Counted from the first letter of the stretch, positions 21,835-31,862 are shown. The stretch: 64,000 nt of DNA from Corynebacterium sp. HMSC074A01 (GCF_001831515.1 NZ_KV825599.1:48832-112831), one strand, 5' to 3'. The notes: generated by a model not told the origin, from the sequence alone. A program made the numbers and translations.

Positions 21835-23151
21835 GTGTCCTTGCTCTTGCTCGTCCACCTCATCATCCTGTTCGGCGCCATCGTACTGGGCGCCCGAATG
21901 GGATCAATCGCTATCGGCTTCGCCGGTGGGCTCGGCGTGCTGTTGCTCGGCGCGACCGGCGTGACCGTCACCGCCGAGGACATTCCCTTTGATGTCATCG
22001 GCATCATCATGTGCGTCATCGCCGCGATCTCCGCGATGCAGCTCGCGGGCGGCATGGACTACCTGGTGTATCTGGCCGAGAAGTTCCTGCGCTCTAACCC
22101 GAAGCGCGTGACCATTTACGCGCCGATCGTCACCTGGCTGATGACGGTGCTCGCGGGTACCGGCCACACCGCGTTTTCCACCCTCCCGGTGATCGTGGAG
22201 GTGGCCAAGGAAGGCAAGGTACGCCCCTCACGCCCGCTCTCAGTCGCCGTGATTGCCTCCCAGATGGCCATCGTGGCCTCGCCAATTTCGGCCGCCGTGG
22301 TGTTTATGGCAGCACTGCTTGAGCCGCACGGTGTGGGCTACCTGCAGCTGCTCGCGGTAATGCTGCCGGCGACCTTCCTCGCCATTTTCCCCACCGCCTG
22401 GCTGGCCAACCGGCTCGGGCGCGACTTAGAAGATGATCCGGTCTACCAGCAGCGCTTGGCCGACGGCCTGGTGTCGACCTCGCACACCTCAGCCGGGTTC
22501 TCCCCGAAGCCCGGAGCCAAGGCCTCCGTCGGCATCTTCCTCGCCGCCATCCTCATCGTCATGGCCTACGCCACGCTGATCTCCCAGCAGATCGGTCTGA
22601 TCCCCGACCCGACAGTGCCGCGCAACGAGGCGATTATGGCAATCATGCTCTCGGCTGCGGCAGTGATCTGCTGGGTGACCAAGAGCAAGTCCGCCGAGGT
22701 ACTCACCACCCAGGTCTTCCGCTCCGGCATGTCTGCCAGCGTGTGCGTCCTCGGCGTCGCCTGGCTCGGCACGACCTTTATCAACCACTACATCGATGAC
22801 ATCCAGGTCATCGCCGGCGACGTGTTGCAAGCGCAGCCCTGGCTGCTCGCAGTCGTGCTTTTCTTCGCTGCCTGCCTGCTCTACTCGCAGGCAGCAACAG
22901 CGAAGGCGCTCATGCCCGCCGCATTGGCCATCGGTGTCAGCCCGCTGACCGCGGTGGCTGCCTTCCCGGCAGTCTCGGCGCTGTTCGTCCTGCCGACCTA
23001 TCCCACGTTGCTCGCCGCGGTGGAGATGGACGACACCGGCTCGACCCGGATCGGCAAATACGTCTTTGACCACCCGTTTATCATCCCCGGCATCGCGTGC
23101 ATCACCATCTCTATCCTGCTGGGATACGGGATTGGTGCCGTCGTTCTCTAG
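21835..23151 (+). CDS. Anaerobic C4-dicarboxylate transporter (DcuA/DcuB family)
   Basis: 438 residues with about ten to twelve membrane helices and the Dcu-family regions VTWLMTVLAGTGHTAFSTLP and VIASQMAIVASPISAAVV. Dcu carriers exchange aspartate, fumarate or malate for succinate under anaerobic conditions. The position after aspA supports aspartate/succinate antiport feeding fumarate reduction. GTG 21835 has GAGGAG upstream. The DcuA or DcuB subtype cannot be assigned from sequence alone. Confidence 0.9.
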   Translation: MSLLLLVHLIILFGAIVLGARMGSIAIGFAGGLGVLLLGATGVTVTAEDIPFDVIGIIMCVIAAISAMQLAGGMDYLVYLAEKFLRSNPKRVTIYAPIVTWLMTVLAGTGHTAFSTLPVIVEVAKEGKVRPSRPLSVAVIASQMAIVASPISAAVVFMAALLEPHGVGYLQLLAVMLPATFLAIFPTAWLANRLGRDLEDDPVYQQRLADGLVSTSHTSAGFSPKPGAKASVGIFLAAILIVMAYATLISQQIGLIPDPTVPRNEAIMAIMLSAAAVICWVTKSKSAEVLTTQVFRSGMSASVCVLGVAWLGTTFINHYIDDIQVIAGDVLQAQPWLLAVVLFFAACLLYSQAATAKALMPAALAIGVSPLTAVAAFPAVSALFVLPTYPTLLAAVEMDDTGSTRIGKYVFDHPFIIPGIACITISILLGYGIGAVVL

Positions 23152-23187
23152 CGTCCTTCATCTCCGTTCCTGCGGTACTGTGGGGGC

Positions 23188-24873
23188 ATGTCTGAGACCA
23201 AAGCACCAACAGCAGCTCCGAAAACTGACGTCGATATTGCCCAGGCCCACACGCTCGAGCCGATCGCGGACATTGCCGCGAAGGCCGGCGTGGACCAGGA
23301 CGCGCTGATCCCGTACGGCGCGCACATGGCCAAGGTCGATGTTGCCCGCAACCCCGGGGAGGCCGACGCGAAGCTGGTGCTGGTCACCGGTGTGTCGCCC
23401 ACGCCTGCGGGCGAGGGCAAATCCACCGTCCTGATCGGGCTGACCGACGCGCTCGCGCAGCTCGGTCATAACGCCATGGTGGCCCTGCGCGAGCCTTCGC
23501 TTGGCCCTGTCATGGGCATCAAGGGTGGCGCGGCTGGCGGTGGCTACTCTCAGGTCGTCCCGATGGAGGACATCAACCTGCACTTCACCGGCGACTTCCA
23601 CGCGATCACCTCGGCGAACAACACCCTGGCCGCGATGATTGATAACCACATCCACCAGGGCAACGAGCTCAACATCGACCCGCGCCGCGTGACCTGGCAG
23701 CGCTGCTTGGACGTCAACGACCGCAGCCTGCGCAACGTCGTCACCGGCCTGGGTGGACCCACCAACGGCGTGCCCGCACAGACCGGTTTTACCATCACTG
23801 CCGCCTCGGAGATCATGGCGATCCTCGGGTTGGCAACGGATCTGGACGATCTGAAGGAGCGCCTGGCCAGGATCACCATCGGGCTGACCTACGACCAGGA
23901 GCCTGTCACCGCCGGCCAGCTCGGCGCGGAAGGTGCCATGGCCGCGCTGCTCAAGCAGGCGATTAACCCGAACCTGGTGCAAACCCTCGGCGGCACCCCG
24001 GCGTTTATCCACGGTGGCCCTTTTGCCAACATCGCTCACGGCTGCAACACGCTGCTGGCCACCCGCACCGCTATGCAGTACGCGGACATCGTGCTTACCG
24101 AGGCCGGCTTCGGCTCCGATCTGGGCGCGGAGAAATTCTTCGACATCAAGGCACGCTACGGCGACCTGGATGTTGCCGGTGCCGTCGTCGTGGCCACGGT
24201 CCGCTCTATCAAGTACAACGCGGGGATTGCGCGCGAGGACCTGGAGCAGGAAAACCTCGATGCACTCGAGCAGGGCATCAGCAACCTCGCGCGCCACGTG
24301 GAAAACATCCGCAAGTTCGGTGTGACCCCGGTCGTCGCGCTCAACCGCTTTACCTCTGACACGGAAGCCGAGCTCGAGTGGGTACGCGACTGGGCGGAGC
24401 GTACCGGCGTGGCCATCGCCGAGGCAGACGTGTGGGCCAAGGGTGGGGAGGGTGCCACGCAGCTTGCGACCACGCTGCTGGACAACCTCTCCGAGGGTAC
24501 GTCCACGCAGCTCTACGACCCGGCCGACGGGATTGAGGCCTCGATCGAGACCATCGCGCGCGAGATCTACCGCGCCGACAACGTGCAATACTCCGTCAAT
24601 GCGATGCGCGATTTGAAGATGTTGAAAGCAAACGGCTTCGACACCCTGCCGGTGTGCATCTCCAAGACGCAGTACTCCTTCTCGGACGAGCCCTCGCAGC
24701 TCGGCGCACCAACAGGCCACACGCTGCACGTGCGCAAGCTCATCCCACGCACCGGGGCGGGCTTCGTCGTCGCGCTCACCGGCGATGTGATGACCATGCC
24801 GGGCCTGCCGAAGACCCCGGCGGCCAACAACATCGACGTCGCCGAGGACGGCCACATCACCGGCCTGTTCTAA
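23188..24873 (+). CDS. fhs: Formate-tetrahydrofolate ligase
   Basis: ATP-dependent activation of formate to 10-formyl-THF. 561 residues, the normal length, with the P-loop TPAGEGKSTVLIGL (about residues 71-84) and the family segments EPSLGPVMGIKGGAAGGGY and NLVQTLGGTPAFIHGGPFAN. TACTGT lies 6 nt before ATG. In this genome it may capture formate made by the pyruvate formate-lyase encoded 34 kb away; that link is inference. Confidence 0.96.
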   Translation: MSETKAPTAAPKTDVDIAQAHTLEPIADIAAKAGVDQDALIPYGAHMAKVDVARNPGEADAKLVLVTGVSPTPAGEGKSTVLIGLTDALAQLGHNAMVALREPSLGPVMGIKGGAAGGGYSQVVPMEDINLHFTGDFHAITSANNTLAAMIDNHIHQGNELNIDPRRVTWQRCLDVNDRSLRNVVTGLGGPTNGVPAQTGFTITAASEIMAILGLATDLDDLKERLARITIGLTYDQEPVTAGQLGAEGAMAALLKQAINPNLVQTLGGTPAFIHGGPFANIAHGCNTLLATRTAMQYADIVLTEAGFGSDLGAEKFFDIKARYGDLDVAGAVVVATVRSIKYNAGIAREDLEQENLDALEQGISNLARHVENIRKFGVTPVVALNRFTSDTEAELEWVRDWAERTGVAIAEADVWAKGGEGATQLATTLLDNLSEGTSTQLYDPADGIEASIETIAREIYRADNVQYSVNAMRDLKMLKANGFDTLPVCISKTQYSFSDEPSQLGAPTGHTLHVRKLIPRTGAGFVVALTGDVMTMPGLPKTPAANNIDVAEDGHITGLF

Positions 24874-24887
24874 AGCGACTCGACGAG

Positions 24888-25700
24888 TTAGTCCGCGGTA
24901 TCCGCCGCCGAGCCCGGCCATCCCGGGTACTCCGGCGGCGTACCGCCAAACTCCGGGCACAGGTCCTGGAAGGCGCACCAGCCACACAGCTTCGACTTCT
25001 TCGGCCGGAAGTGCCCCTCCTTGCCATCTGCCTCGATCTTCGCCCACAGCTCGCCTAAGTCGCGCTCGAAGTACTCCAGCTCTTCGCGCGAGGGTGAAAG
25101 GAACATCGAGTCCATCACCTTCAAATACATCAGCCGCAGCTGAGTGGGGATGGTTGCAAACAACCGCCAGTACACCAGCGCATAGAAACGCATCTGGAAC
25201 TGCGCATCCTGTGAGTAGCGGGGCAGTGGCTTCTTGCCGGTCTTATAGTCCACCACGCGGACCTCGCCGGTGGGGGCGATGTCGACCCGGTCGATGAAGC
25301 CGCGCACCGGCACGCCGTTGGGCAGCACGGTGTTGACGTACATCTCCTGCTCGTGGGCGTCAAAGCCGAGCGGGTTCTCCATGTGGAAGTAGCCGCGCAG
25401 CAGGTCGCGCGCATCCCGGAAAAGCGCCATTTCGTCGTCAATCGGCTCGGCGCTGCTCGGATCCTTCTCACACAGCGCGGCCCACGCCGGCTTGATGCGC
25501 TTCACCGCCGCCGGGAAGGTGCGCTCCTCGCGCGGCCAGCTGAACATATCCTCCAAGACCGCGTGCACGAGTGTGCCTTTGACCTGCGCTTCCGTCGTCG
25601 GCTCGGGGATTTTGTCGATGGTGCGCAGCCGGTACTTCAACGGGCAGCTTTGGTAGTCGGAGGCGCGGGACGGGGAAAGTGCAAGCGGTCGTGGTGTCAT
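24888..25700 (-). CDS. RecB-family PD-(D/E)XK exonuclease
   Basis: 270 residues of the PDDEXK_1/Cas4-like nuclease family. N-terminal LSPSRASDYQSCPLKYRLR contains the first cluster Cys. The nuclease motifs are GTLVHAVLEDM, VRGFIDRVDI and VVDYKTGKKP, and the C-terminal CGWCAFQDLCP carries the remaining Cys of a probable [4Fe-4S] cluster. It probably acts in DNA repair; no CRISPR genes are near. ATG 25700 is chosen over ATG 25712 to match the usual N-terminus; either is possible. Convergent with fhs. Confidence 0.88.
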   Translation of the reverse strand: MTPRPLALSPSRASDYQSCPLKYRLRTIDKIPEPTTEAQVKGTLVHAVLEDMFSWPREERTFPAAVKRIKPAWAALCEKDPSSAEPIDDEMALFRDARDLLRGYFHMENPLGFDAHEQEMYVNTVLPNGVPVRGFIDRVDIAPTGEVRVVDYKTGKKPLPRYSQDAQFQMRFYALVYWRLFATIPTQLRLMYLKVMDSMFLSPSREELEYFERDLGELWAKIEADGKEGHFRPKKSKLCGWCAFQDLCPEFGGTPPEYPGWPGSAADTAD

Positions 25701-25726
25701 GGTGCCCCACATCTTAGAGTGGAGGC

Positions 25727-26950
25727 ATGCTCGCTCGCTTTATTGACTTCACCCACGCAAGCCCCAGCGCCTTCCACGCGGCCGATCGCGTCGCCTCCAC
25801 CCTCGTGGAGCAGGGCTTTTCGCTTCTCGACGCCACCTCATCCACCCCCGACTCCCCAGCAGCCCCCGGCGGCCACGTACTCGTCGACGGCGGGGCGGTC
25901 ATCGCGTGGTGGGTGCCGGAAACCGCCCGCCCTCGCTTCCGCATTGTTGGCTCCCACACTGATTCGCCCGGCCTGATGGCCAAGCCGGAGCCGGATTTTG
26001 AGCGCGAGGGGCTGCGCCAGGTCGCGGTGGAGGTCTACGGCGGCCCGATCCTGCAAAGCTGGCTGGATCGGGACCTGCGCTTTGCTGGTCGCATCGTCAC
26101 CGATGACGGGGCGCAGCACCTCGTCGACATTGGCGCGATCGCCCGCATCCCCAACCTGGCCATCCACCTCTACCGCGCGGACGGCCCGACGGTGAACCGC
26201 CAGGCGCACACGCCTCCGGTGCTCGGCGGCGACCGCCCGCTGATGGAGCTGGTCGGCGAGGCCGCGGGCGTGGACCCGCAGCGCATTTTCGCGCACGAGC
26301 TGATCACCGCCGACGCGCAGCGCGGCGAGTTGCTCGGCGATCTGCTCGCCGCAGGCCGCCTGGATAACCTCACCAGCGTGTGGGCCTCGCTCGAGGCACT
26401 GCTGGCTGCGAAGGAGGATTCCCGCGACATCCTGGTGCTCGCGGCCTTCAACCACGAAGAGATCGGCTCGTCGACCACCACTGGTGCCGGCGGCCCGCTG
26501 CTCGAGCGGGTGCTGCACCGCATCGCCCGCGAGATCGGCGATCCCTTCGAGGTGTTTGCGCAGTCCTTCCAGGTCTCCGCCGACGCCGCGCACGCGGTGC
26601 ACCCGAACTACCCGGAGAAGCACGACCCCACGCACCGCCCGCGCCTCAACGCCGGCCCGGTGTTGAAGATCAACGCGAACCAGCGCTACGCCTCGGACGC
26701 CGTAACGGAAGCAGAGTGGCTGCGCGCCTGCCAAGCGGCCGGGGTGCCAAACCAGAAGTTCGTGGGCAACAACGACGTGCCGTGCGGCACCACGATCGGC
26801 CCGATCTCTGCGACCCGCATGGGCATCCGCACCGTGGACGCTGGCGTGCCGCTTTTGTCCATGCACTCGGCGCGCGAGCTGTGCGGCGCACGCGACATGG
26901 AGTACTTCGTCAAGGCACTGACTGCGTTTTACGCGGCGGCAGGGGAGTAG
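25727..26950 (+). CDS. M18 family aspartyl-type aminopeptidase
   Basis: 407 residues. Zinc ligands are expected at RIVGSHTDSPG (His), LAAGRLDNLTS (Asp), NHEEIGS (Glu-Glu) and SMHSARELCG (His), all present in order. This is the cytoplasmic ApeB/PepC-type dodecameric aminopeptidase. TAGAGT lies 6 nt before ATG, so the transcript is likely leaderless. Divergent from the RecB-like gene with a shared 26-nt intergenic region. Confidence 0.93.
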   Translation: MLARFIDFTHASPSAFHAADRVASTLVEQGFSLLDATSSTPDSPAAPGGHVLVDGGAVIAWWVPETARPRFRIVGSHTDSPGLMAKPEPDFEREGLRQVAVEVYGGPILQSWLDRDLRFAGRIVTDDGAQHLVDIGAIARIPNLAIHLYRADGPTVNRQAHTPPVLGGDRPLMELVGEAAGVDPQRIFAHELITADAQRGELLGDLLAAGRLDNLTSVWASLEALLAAKEDSRDILVLAAFNHEEIGSSTTTGAGGPLLERVLHRIAREIGDPFEVFAQSFQVSADAAHAVHPNYPEKHDPTHRPRLNAGPVLKINANQRYASDAVTEAEWLRACQAAGVPNQKFVGNNDVPCGTTIGPISATRMGIRTVDAGVPLLSMHSARELCGARDMEYFVKALTAFYAAAGE

Positions 26951-26965
26951 GGCATACTTAGGCCC

Positions 26966-27799
26966 ATGTATTCAGGTCCTTTCCAAGCAGGAGACAAAGT
27001 CCAGCTCACCGACGCGAAACGCCGCCACTTCACCATCGAATTGGTCGAAGGCGGGCAGTTCCACACCCACAAGGGCATCGTCATGCACGATGACATCATC
27101 GGTGCGGACGAGGGCTCGGTGGTCAAGTCCACCCTGGGCTCGGACTACCTGTGCTTCCGCCACCTCTTGGTCGACCACGTGCTGTCCATGCCGCGCGGTG
27201 CCGCGGTGATCTACCCCAAGGACGCGGCGCAGATCCTGGTAGAGGGCGACATCTTCATGGGTGCCCGCGTCCTCGAGGCCGGAGCCGGCTCGGGTGCGCT
27301 GACCATGTCGCTGCTGCGCGCCGTCGGCCCGGAAGGCCGGGTGTTCTCCTACGAGATCCGCGACGACCACCTGGCCTTCGCACGGGACAACGTGGCGGAC
27401 TACTTCAACGGCACGCCCGAGTGGTGGACCCCGCGCCTGGGGGACTTCGGCGAGATCACTCCGGAGGAGCTCGACGGCCCGGTCGACCGCGTGATCCTGG
27501 ACATGGTGGAGCCCTGGCACTTCATCGACACGGTGAAAAGCGTGCTGATCCCCGGCGGGGTGTTCATGACGTACGTGGCCACGGTGCCGCAGTTGATGAA
27601 CATCATGGAGGCAATCCGCGAGGCGAAGTGCTTCACCGAGCCCCGCGCCTGGGAGACGCTCCTGCGCGAATGGAAGGTCGAGGGCCTGGCCACCCGCCCG
27701 GAGCACCGCATGAACGCGCACACCGCATTCTTGGTGTGGACCCGCAGGCTTGCCGACGGCGTCACGCCCCCGCGCCCGCAGCGCCGCGCACGCAAGTAG
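26966..27799 (+). CDS. trmI: tRNA (adenine-58-N1)-methyltransferase
   Basis: 277 residues: a small N-terminal beta domain (about 1-70) and a Rossmann methyltransferase domain with SAM motif VLEAGAGSGALTMSLLRAVG (about residues 92-111). The later segment VDRVILDMVEPW is typical of TrmI. It makes m1A58 in tRNA, which stabilises the T-loop. The gene precedes arc, as in mycobacteria and other actinobacteria. CATACT lies close before ATG. Confidence 0.94.
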   Translation: MYSGPFQAGDKVQLTDAKRRHFTIELVEGGQFHTHKGIVMHDDIIGADEGSVVKSTLGSDYLCFRHLLVDHVLSMPRGAAVIYPKDAAQILVEGDIFMGARVLEAGAGSGALTMSLLRAVGPEGRVFSYEIRDDHLAFARDNVADYFNGTPEWWTPRLGDFGEITPEELDGPVDRVILDMVEPWHFIDTVKSVLIPGGVFMTYVATVPQLMNIMEAIREAKCFTEPRAWETLLREWKVEGLATRPEHRMNAHTAFLVWTRRLADGVTPPRPQRRARK

Positions 27800-27826
27800 C
27801 GCGTTTGACCCGCTAGGGTGGTGTCT

Positions 27827-29374
27827 ATGGCATCCAACGCAATCAACGACGACGCATTTGGCCCCGAGCTGCGCGAGCTCAAGCGCGAGAACCAGGCGAT
27901 GAGCTCCCGCAACAAGAAGCTTGCGGAGCTGCTTAAGGCGAGCCGTGACAAGCTCAACGACCTCTACGCCCAGGTCGAGGCACTGGGAGAGCCGGCGTCG
28001 ACCTACGGCATCTTCCTCGAGGCTGCTTCCCGCCGCGGCCTTGAGGCCGAGGTGTTTACCTCCGGCCGGCGGATGCGCGTCAAGGTCGCGCCCAACGTAG
28101 CGCCAGAAGCCCTGCGCCCGGGCACCCTGGTGCGCTTGGGCGACGGTGCGATCGTGGTGGAGGCCTGCGGGTACGAGAACGTCGGCCAGCTTGCCACTCT
28201 GTCCGAAAAGATTGACACCAAGCGCGCGATCGTCGCCGACCAGCAGGGCACAGAGCACCTGGTCCACCTTGCGCAGCCGCTGGTAGAAACCGCCCGCGCA
28301 GGCGATACCGTGCTGGTGGATACCCGTGCCGGTTACGCCTTTGAGCGCGTGCCGAAGACCGAGGTCAACCAGCTCTCGCTCGACGAAGTCCCGGACGTCA
28401 CCTACGCCGACATCGGGGGCTTAAGCTCGCAGATCGAGATGATCCAAGATTCGGTGGAGCTGCCCTTTACCTACCCGGAGCTCTACCGGGACTACGACCT
28501 CACCCCGCCGAAGGGCCTGCTGCTCTACGGCCCGCCCGGCTGTGGCAAAACGCTCATCGCCAAGGCCGTGGCCAACTCGCTCTCCCAGCGGATCGGGGAC
28601 GGCGGCCAGGCACACTTCATTAACGTCAAAGGCCCGGAGCTTTTGAACAAGTTCGTCGGCGAAACCGAGCGCCGCATCCGCCTGATCTTCGAGCGCGCCC
28701 GGGAACTCGCCGCAAACGGTCGCCCCGTCATCATCTTCTTCGACGAGATGGAGTCCATCTTCCGCACCCGCGGCTCCGGCGTGAGCTCCGATATGGAGAC
28801 CACCGTGGTCCCACAGTTGCTCACGGAGATCGACGGCGTCGAGGACATCGCAAACGTCATCGTCATCGGTGCCACGAACCGCGAGGAGCTCATCGACCCG
28901 GCGATCCTGCGCCCGGGCCGGCTCGACATCAAGGTGCGCGTCTCGCGCCCGAACCGCGCGGAAGCCGAGGACATCCTGGCGCGCTACATCACGCCGCAGA
29001 TCCCGCTCGCCGCCGAGCCCTCTGAGCTTATCGACGCCGCCGCCGAGGCAATGTTCGCCCCGCGCCCCTTCGTGCGCCTCGAGCTTGTCGACGGCTCCTC
29101 CGAGCTCCTCCACTACGCCGACTTCATCTCCGGTGCCATGATCGCCAACGTTGTGGACCGAGCGAAGAAGCTTGCGATTAAAGACCACATCGCCGCAATG
29201 GGCACCGGAGATGAGACGGCACCGCACGGCGTCACCGCCGACCACCTCCGAGCCGCAGTGCGCGCAGAGCAGGACGAGAGCGAAGACATGCCGAACACCG
29301 CGAACCCGGACGAGTGGGCACGGATCACCGGCCGCCAGGGCAAGCGCGTGGTCAGCGCGGAGGTTGTTGGCTAA
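27827..29374 (+). CDS. arc: ARC/Mpa-type AAA ATPase forming ring-shaped complexes
   Basis: 515 residues. An N-terminal coiled coil (about 15-50), tandem OB folds (about 55-190) and an AAA domain with Walker A GPPGCGKT and Walker B IIFFDEME. It recognises Pup-tagged proteins. In mycobacteria Mpa delivers them to the 20S proteasome through a C-terminal QYL tail; here the protein ends SAEVVG without that tail, and no prcBA genes are present near pup. A proteasome-independent unfoldase role is therefore likely. TAGGGT lies 7 nt before ATG 27827. Confidence 0.95.
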   Translation: MASNAINDDAFGPELRELKRENQAMSSRNKKLAELLKASRDKLNDLYAQVEALGEPASTYGIFLEAASRRGLEAEVFTSGRRMRVKVAPNVAPEALRPGTLVRLGDGAIVVEACGYENVGQLATLSEKIDTKRAIVADQQGTEHLVHLAQPLVETARAGDTVLVDTRAGYAFERVPKTEVNQLSLDEVPDVTYADIGGLSSQIEMIQDSVELPFTYPELYRDYDLTPPKGLLLYGPPGCGKTLIAKAVANSLSQRIGDGGQAHFINVKGPELLNKFVGETERRIRLIFERARELAANGRPVIIFFDEMESIFRTRGSGVSSDMETTVVPQLLTEIDGVEDIANVIVIGATNREELIDPAILRPGRLDIKVRVSRPNRAEAEDILARYITPQIPLAAEPSELIDAAAEAMFAPRPFVRLELVDGSSELLHYADFISGAMIANVVDRAKKLAIKDHIAAMGTGDETAPHGVTADHLRAAVRAEQDESEDMPNTANPDEWARITGRQGKRVVSAEVVG

Positions 29375-29438
29375 GCCGAACGTGAATACAAACGCGACAG
29401 TGTGGGCGTGATCACTTACACTCCCCCTATCCCATACC

Positions 29439-29455
29439 GTGGAATACCATTCCAC
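29439..29455. promoter_or_regulatory. Perfect palindrome upstream of the BASS transporter (candidate operator)
   Basis: GTGGAATACCATTCCAC has two 7-nt perfect arms around ACC and lies 21 nt before the ATG, upstream of the ribosome binding site. Position and symmetry suggest a repressor site; the regulator is unknown. Confidence 0.5.
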
Positions 29456-29476
29456 ACAGTGAATAGGAGAGAGTCC

Positions 29477-30520
29477 ATGACCACCCCGCACACACCGCAA
29501 CCAACTTCTACCGCGCAGGAGGATCGCTCCGCCGCGATCGCGGTCGCTGCGTTTCCAGCGTTCATCCTTGCCGGTTCGGTGCTCGCATTCTTCATACCTG
29601 GGCCGTTCTTGCCTCTGACGAGCTACATCACCTACTTCCTGATGATCATCATGTTCGGCATGGGGCTCACGCTGACCATCCCGGACTTCAAAGAAGTGGT
29701 GAAAAGGCCAGTGCCCATCGCCATCGGCGTGGTGGCTCAGTTCGTCATCATGCCTCTCGCCGCAGTTGGGGTAGCAAAGCTCTTTGGCATGCACCCAGCA
29801 CTGGCCGTCGGCCTGCTCATGCTCGGTTCTGTACCGGGTGGCACCTCATCGAACGTCATCGCCTACTTGGCCAAGGGTGATGTCGCACTTTCCGTTGCCA
29901 TGACCAGTGTGTCCACGCTGTTAGCCCCGATAGTCACGCCGATCATCATGCTGCTGCTCGCTGGCGCGGACGTGCAGGTGGACGGCGCCGGTATGGCATG
30001 GTCGCTCGCGCAGACGGTCCTCATCCCAGTCATTGGTGGCGTTGTGTTGCGCTACGTCCTGGACGCGTGGATGGAACATATCTCACCGGTGCTGCCGTGG
30101 ATCTCGATCGCGGGTATCGGCGGCGTGGTGTTTCCTACCGTGGCGAAGAACCGTGAGGCACTGGTTGAGGTCGGCCTTCTCGTCTTCGCCGCAGTGCTGC
30201 TTCACAACGTGCTCGGCTACGTACTCGGTTACTACACGGCCAAACTCACCCGGCTTCCTGAGAGCTACCGCCGTACCGTGGCTATTGAGGTCGGTACGCA
30301 GTCGGCCGGGCTCGCCAGCGGCATGGCGGGCAAGTTCTTTTCCCCTGAGGCAGCGCTGCCAGGTGCCGTCGCAGCCGTCCTGCACAACATTACGGGTGCC
30401 GTCTACGCCTGGGCAGTCCGGAGAAGTACACGCAGTCACGACGTTAACCCGCCAGCAGGCGCGCAAGCGTCGACTATTGCTTCGGAGCCTGCGCAGACAG
30501 GCGCGACGCAGCCGCAGTAA
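29477..30520 (+). CDS. Bile acid:sodium symporter (BASS) family transporter
   Basis: 347 residues, about nine to ten membrane helices (about 25-310), with the family motifs MFGMGLTLTIPDFKEVVKRP and GSVPGGTSSNVIAYLAKGD and the C-terminal VEVGTQSAGLASGMAGKFF. Such carriers take up organic anions with Na+; pantothenate, keto acids and others are known substrates, and none can be chosen here. ATG 29477 has AGGAGAG upstream. The last 47 nt overlap the convergent MocR gene. It is the first gene of the block inserted between arc and dop. Confidence 0.9.
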   Translation: MTTPHTPQPTSTAQEDRSAAIAVAAFPAFILAGSVLAFFIPGPFLPLTSYITYFLMIIMFGMGLTLTIPDFKEVVKRPVPIAIGVVAQFVIMPLAAVGVAKLFGMHPALAVGLLMLGSVPGGTSSNVIAYLAKGDVALSVAMTSVSTLLAPIVTPIIMLLLAGADVQVDGAGMAWSLAQTVLIPVIGGVVLRYVLDAWMEHISPVLPWISIAGIGGVVFPTVAKNREALVEVGLLVFAAVLLHNVLGYVLGYYTAKLTRLPESYRRTVAIEVGTQSAGLASGMAGKFFSPEAALPGAVAAVLHNITGAVYAWAVRRSTRSHDVNPPAGAQASTIASEPAQTGATQPQ

Positions 30521-31862
30521 CTGCGTCGACCGCGATGTGGAAGTCCGCGTCAGTGAGGTGGGAAAAGCTCAGCACGAGCCCATCCTTGCCGTCTGACCAG
30601 AGACTAGATTCGTGGCCACATTCAATGCCTTGTCCGGCGAGGTCCTTCTCGAAGTAGTCGCGTACCACCGGCGTGGAAAACGCGACGCTGACGTCGGCAC
30701 CACCAGCATCCGGGACTGTCACGCTGACGCCGTCTTGCTTGAGCGCGGGGAGTAAAGACTCTGCAAGGACGGCACGTCGCTTCGCAAGGCGGGTATGCGC
30801 TGCGCGCGTACTGCGGCGGAGGTACCCACCGGCGAGCAGGTTGGCGATAGCACGCTGTGTCACGGTCGCGACCGGCATTCCAAGGACTTCGCGGGTATGG
30901 CGCAGCGCGGGCGCGAGCGCCGGCGGGGCGATGACATACCCGGCGGACAACTCCCGCGACAGCAGGGTGGAGAAGGTTCCCAGGGTCAGCACGTCCGCAC
31001 CGGGCGCGAGCGTGGCCAGCGTCGGTTGTGGGGAGATCAGGTAGCGCAGCTCAGTATTGAAGTCGTCCTCGATGAGCACGGCGCCTGTCGTCGATGCCCA
31101 GTTCAACAAAGCAGAGCGGCGGGCTGCGCTCATCGCTCCTCCGAAGGGGGAGAGGGGCGAGGGGGTAACCAGCAGTGCGTCGAGGTCTCCAGGCAACTCG
31201 TCGACCTCTACGCCGCCAGCATTGGTTGTGCAGGGGACTGCTTCGTGTCCGCCGAGCGGAATCACGCGGCGCAGCCCAGGGTGCCCGGGATCCTCCACGC
31301 CGACGCGCAGCTGCGGGCCGAGTGCGTGCAGGATCAACAGCAGACCCTCGCGCGAGCCGCCGGTGATGACAACGTGGTCCGGATCTACCGTGACGCCGCG
31401 GGCGAGGCGCAGGTGCTCGGCGATCGCGGCTTTGAGCTCCGGCTCGCCGGTCTTGTCCACGCTCGTGCCGGTGACGTTGATGGACTCTCGCCACGCCTTG
31501 CGCCACGCGGCAGGACGCACAGCACCGCTACTCCCGGCAGACGGCCGCAAAGAGATACGAGCGCGGGGGAGCTTTCGCGAGACTCCGACTAGGCGCGGCG
31601 GCTGCGCCGCAGGAGATCGCGTCAGCTCCGGATGGACGCGGGTCGGTGCGCCCTGCGCGGAGAGGAAGAACCCCTCGCTGATGAGCTGGTCGTAGGCGGA
31701 GACAACGGTGCCCCGGGAGACTCCGAGTTGCCGCGCTAGCGAGCGCGTGCTCGGCACCCTGTCGCCTGGTTGCAGGGTGCCCTCGGCTACGGTGAGTCGG
31801 ATCTGCTGCGCAATCTGTGTTGGCAGTGGCACGGGCAGCGAAGGGGAGATGTCGAGGAGCAC
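30474..31862 (-). CDS. pdxR: MocR/PdxR-type regulator (GntR-HTH fused to aminotransferase-like domain)
   Basis: About 462 residues: a GntR winged helix (about 10-75; [20 protein letters not shown]) and a fold-I aminotransferase-like domain (about 110-460). It is divergent from pdxS, so it is most likely PdxR, the activator of PLP synthesis. The PLP pocket is degenerate: the usual GTFSK lysine is Thr (GTFSTLL, about residue 308) and EDDY is EDDF. Several GTG starts are possible (31871, 31868, 31862); 31862 is preferred because TTAGGT lies 7 nt before it. Confidence 0.85.
   Translation of the reverse strand: MLLDISPSLPVPLPTQIAQQIRLTVAEGTLQPGDRVPSTRSLARQLGVSRGTVVSAYDQLISEGFFLSAQGAPTRVHPELTRSPAAQPPRLVGVSRKLPRARISLRPSAGSSGAVRPAAWRKAWRESINVTGTSVDKTGEPELKAAIAEHLRLARGVTVDPDHVVITGGSREGLLLILHALGPQLRVGVEDPGHPGLRRVIPLGGHEAVPCTTNAGGVEVDELPGDLDALLVTPSPLSPFGGAMSAARRSALLNWASTTGAVLIEDDFNTELRYLISPQPTLATLAPGADVLTLGTFSTLLSRELSAGYVIAPPALAPALRHTREVLGMPVATVTQRAIANLLAGGYLRRSTRAAHTRLAKRRAVLAESLLPALKQDGVSVTVPDAGGADVSVAFSTPVVRDYFEKDLAGQGIECGHESSLWSDGKDGLVLSFSHLTDADFHIAVDAVTAAASRLSAQAPKQ

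Noticed and set aside
24888..25700. Cas4 of a CRISPR system
   Set aside because: The protein is Cas4-like in fold, but there are no cas genes or repeat arrays in the window; a general RecB-family nuclease is the safer call.
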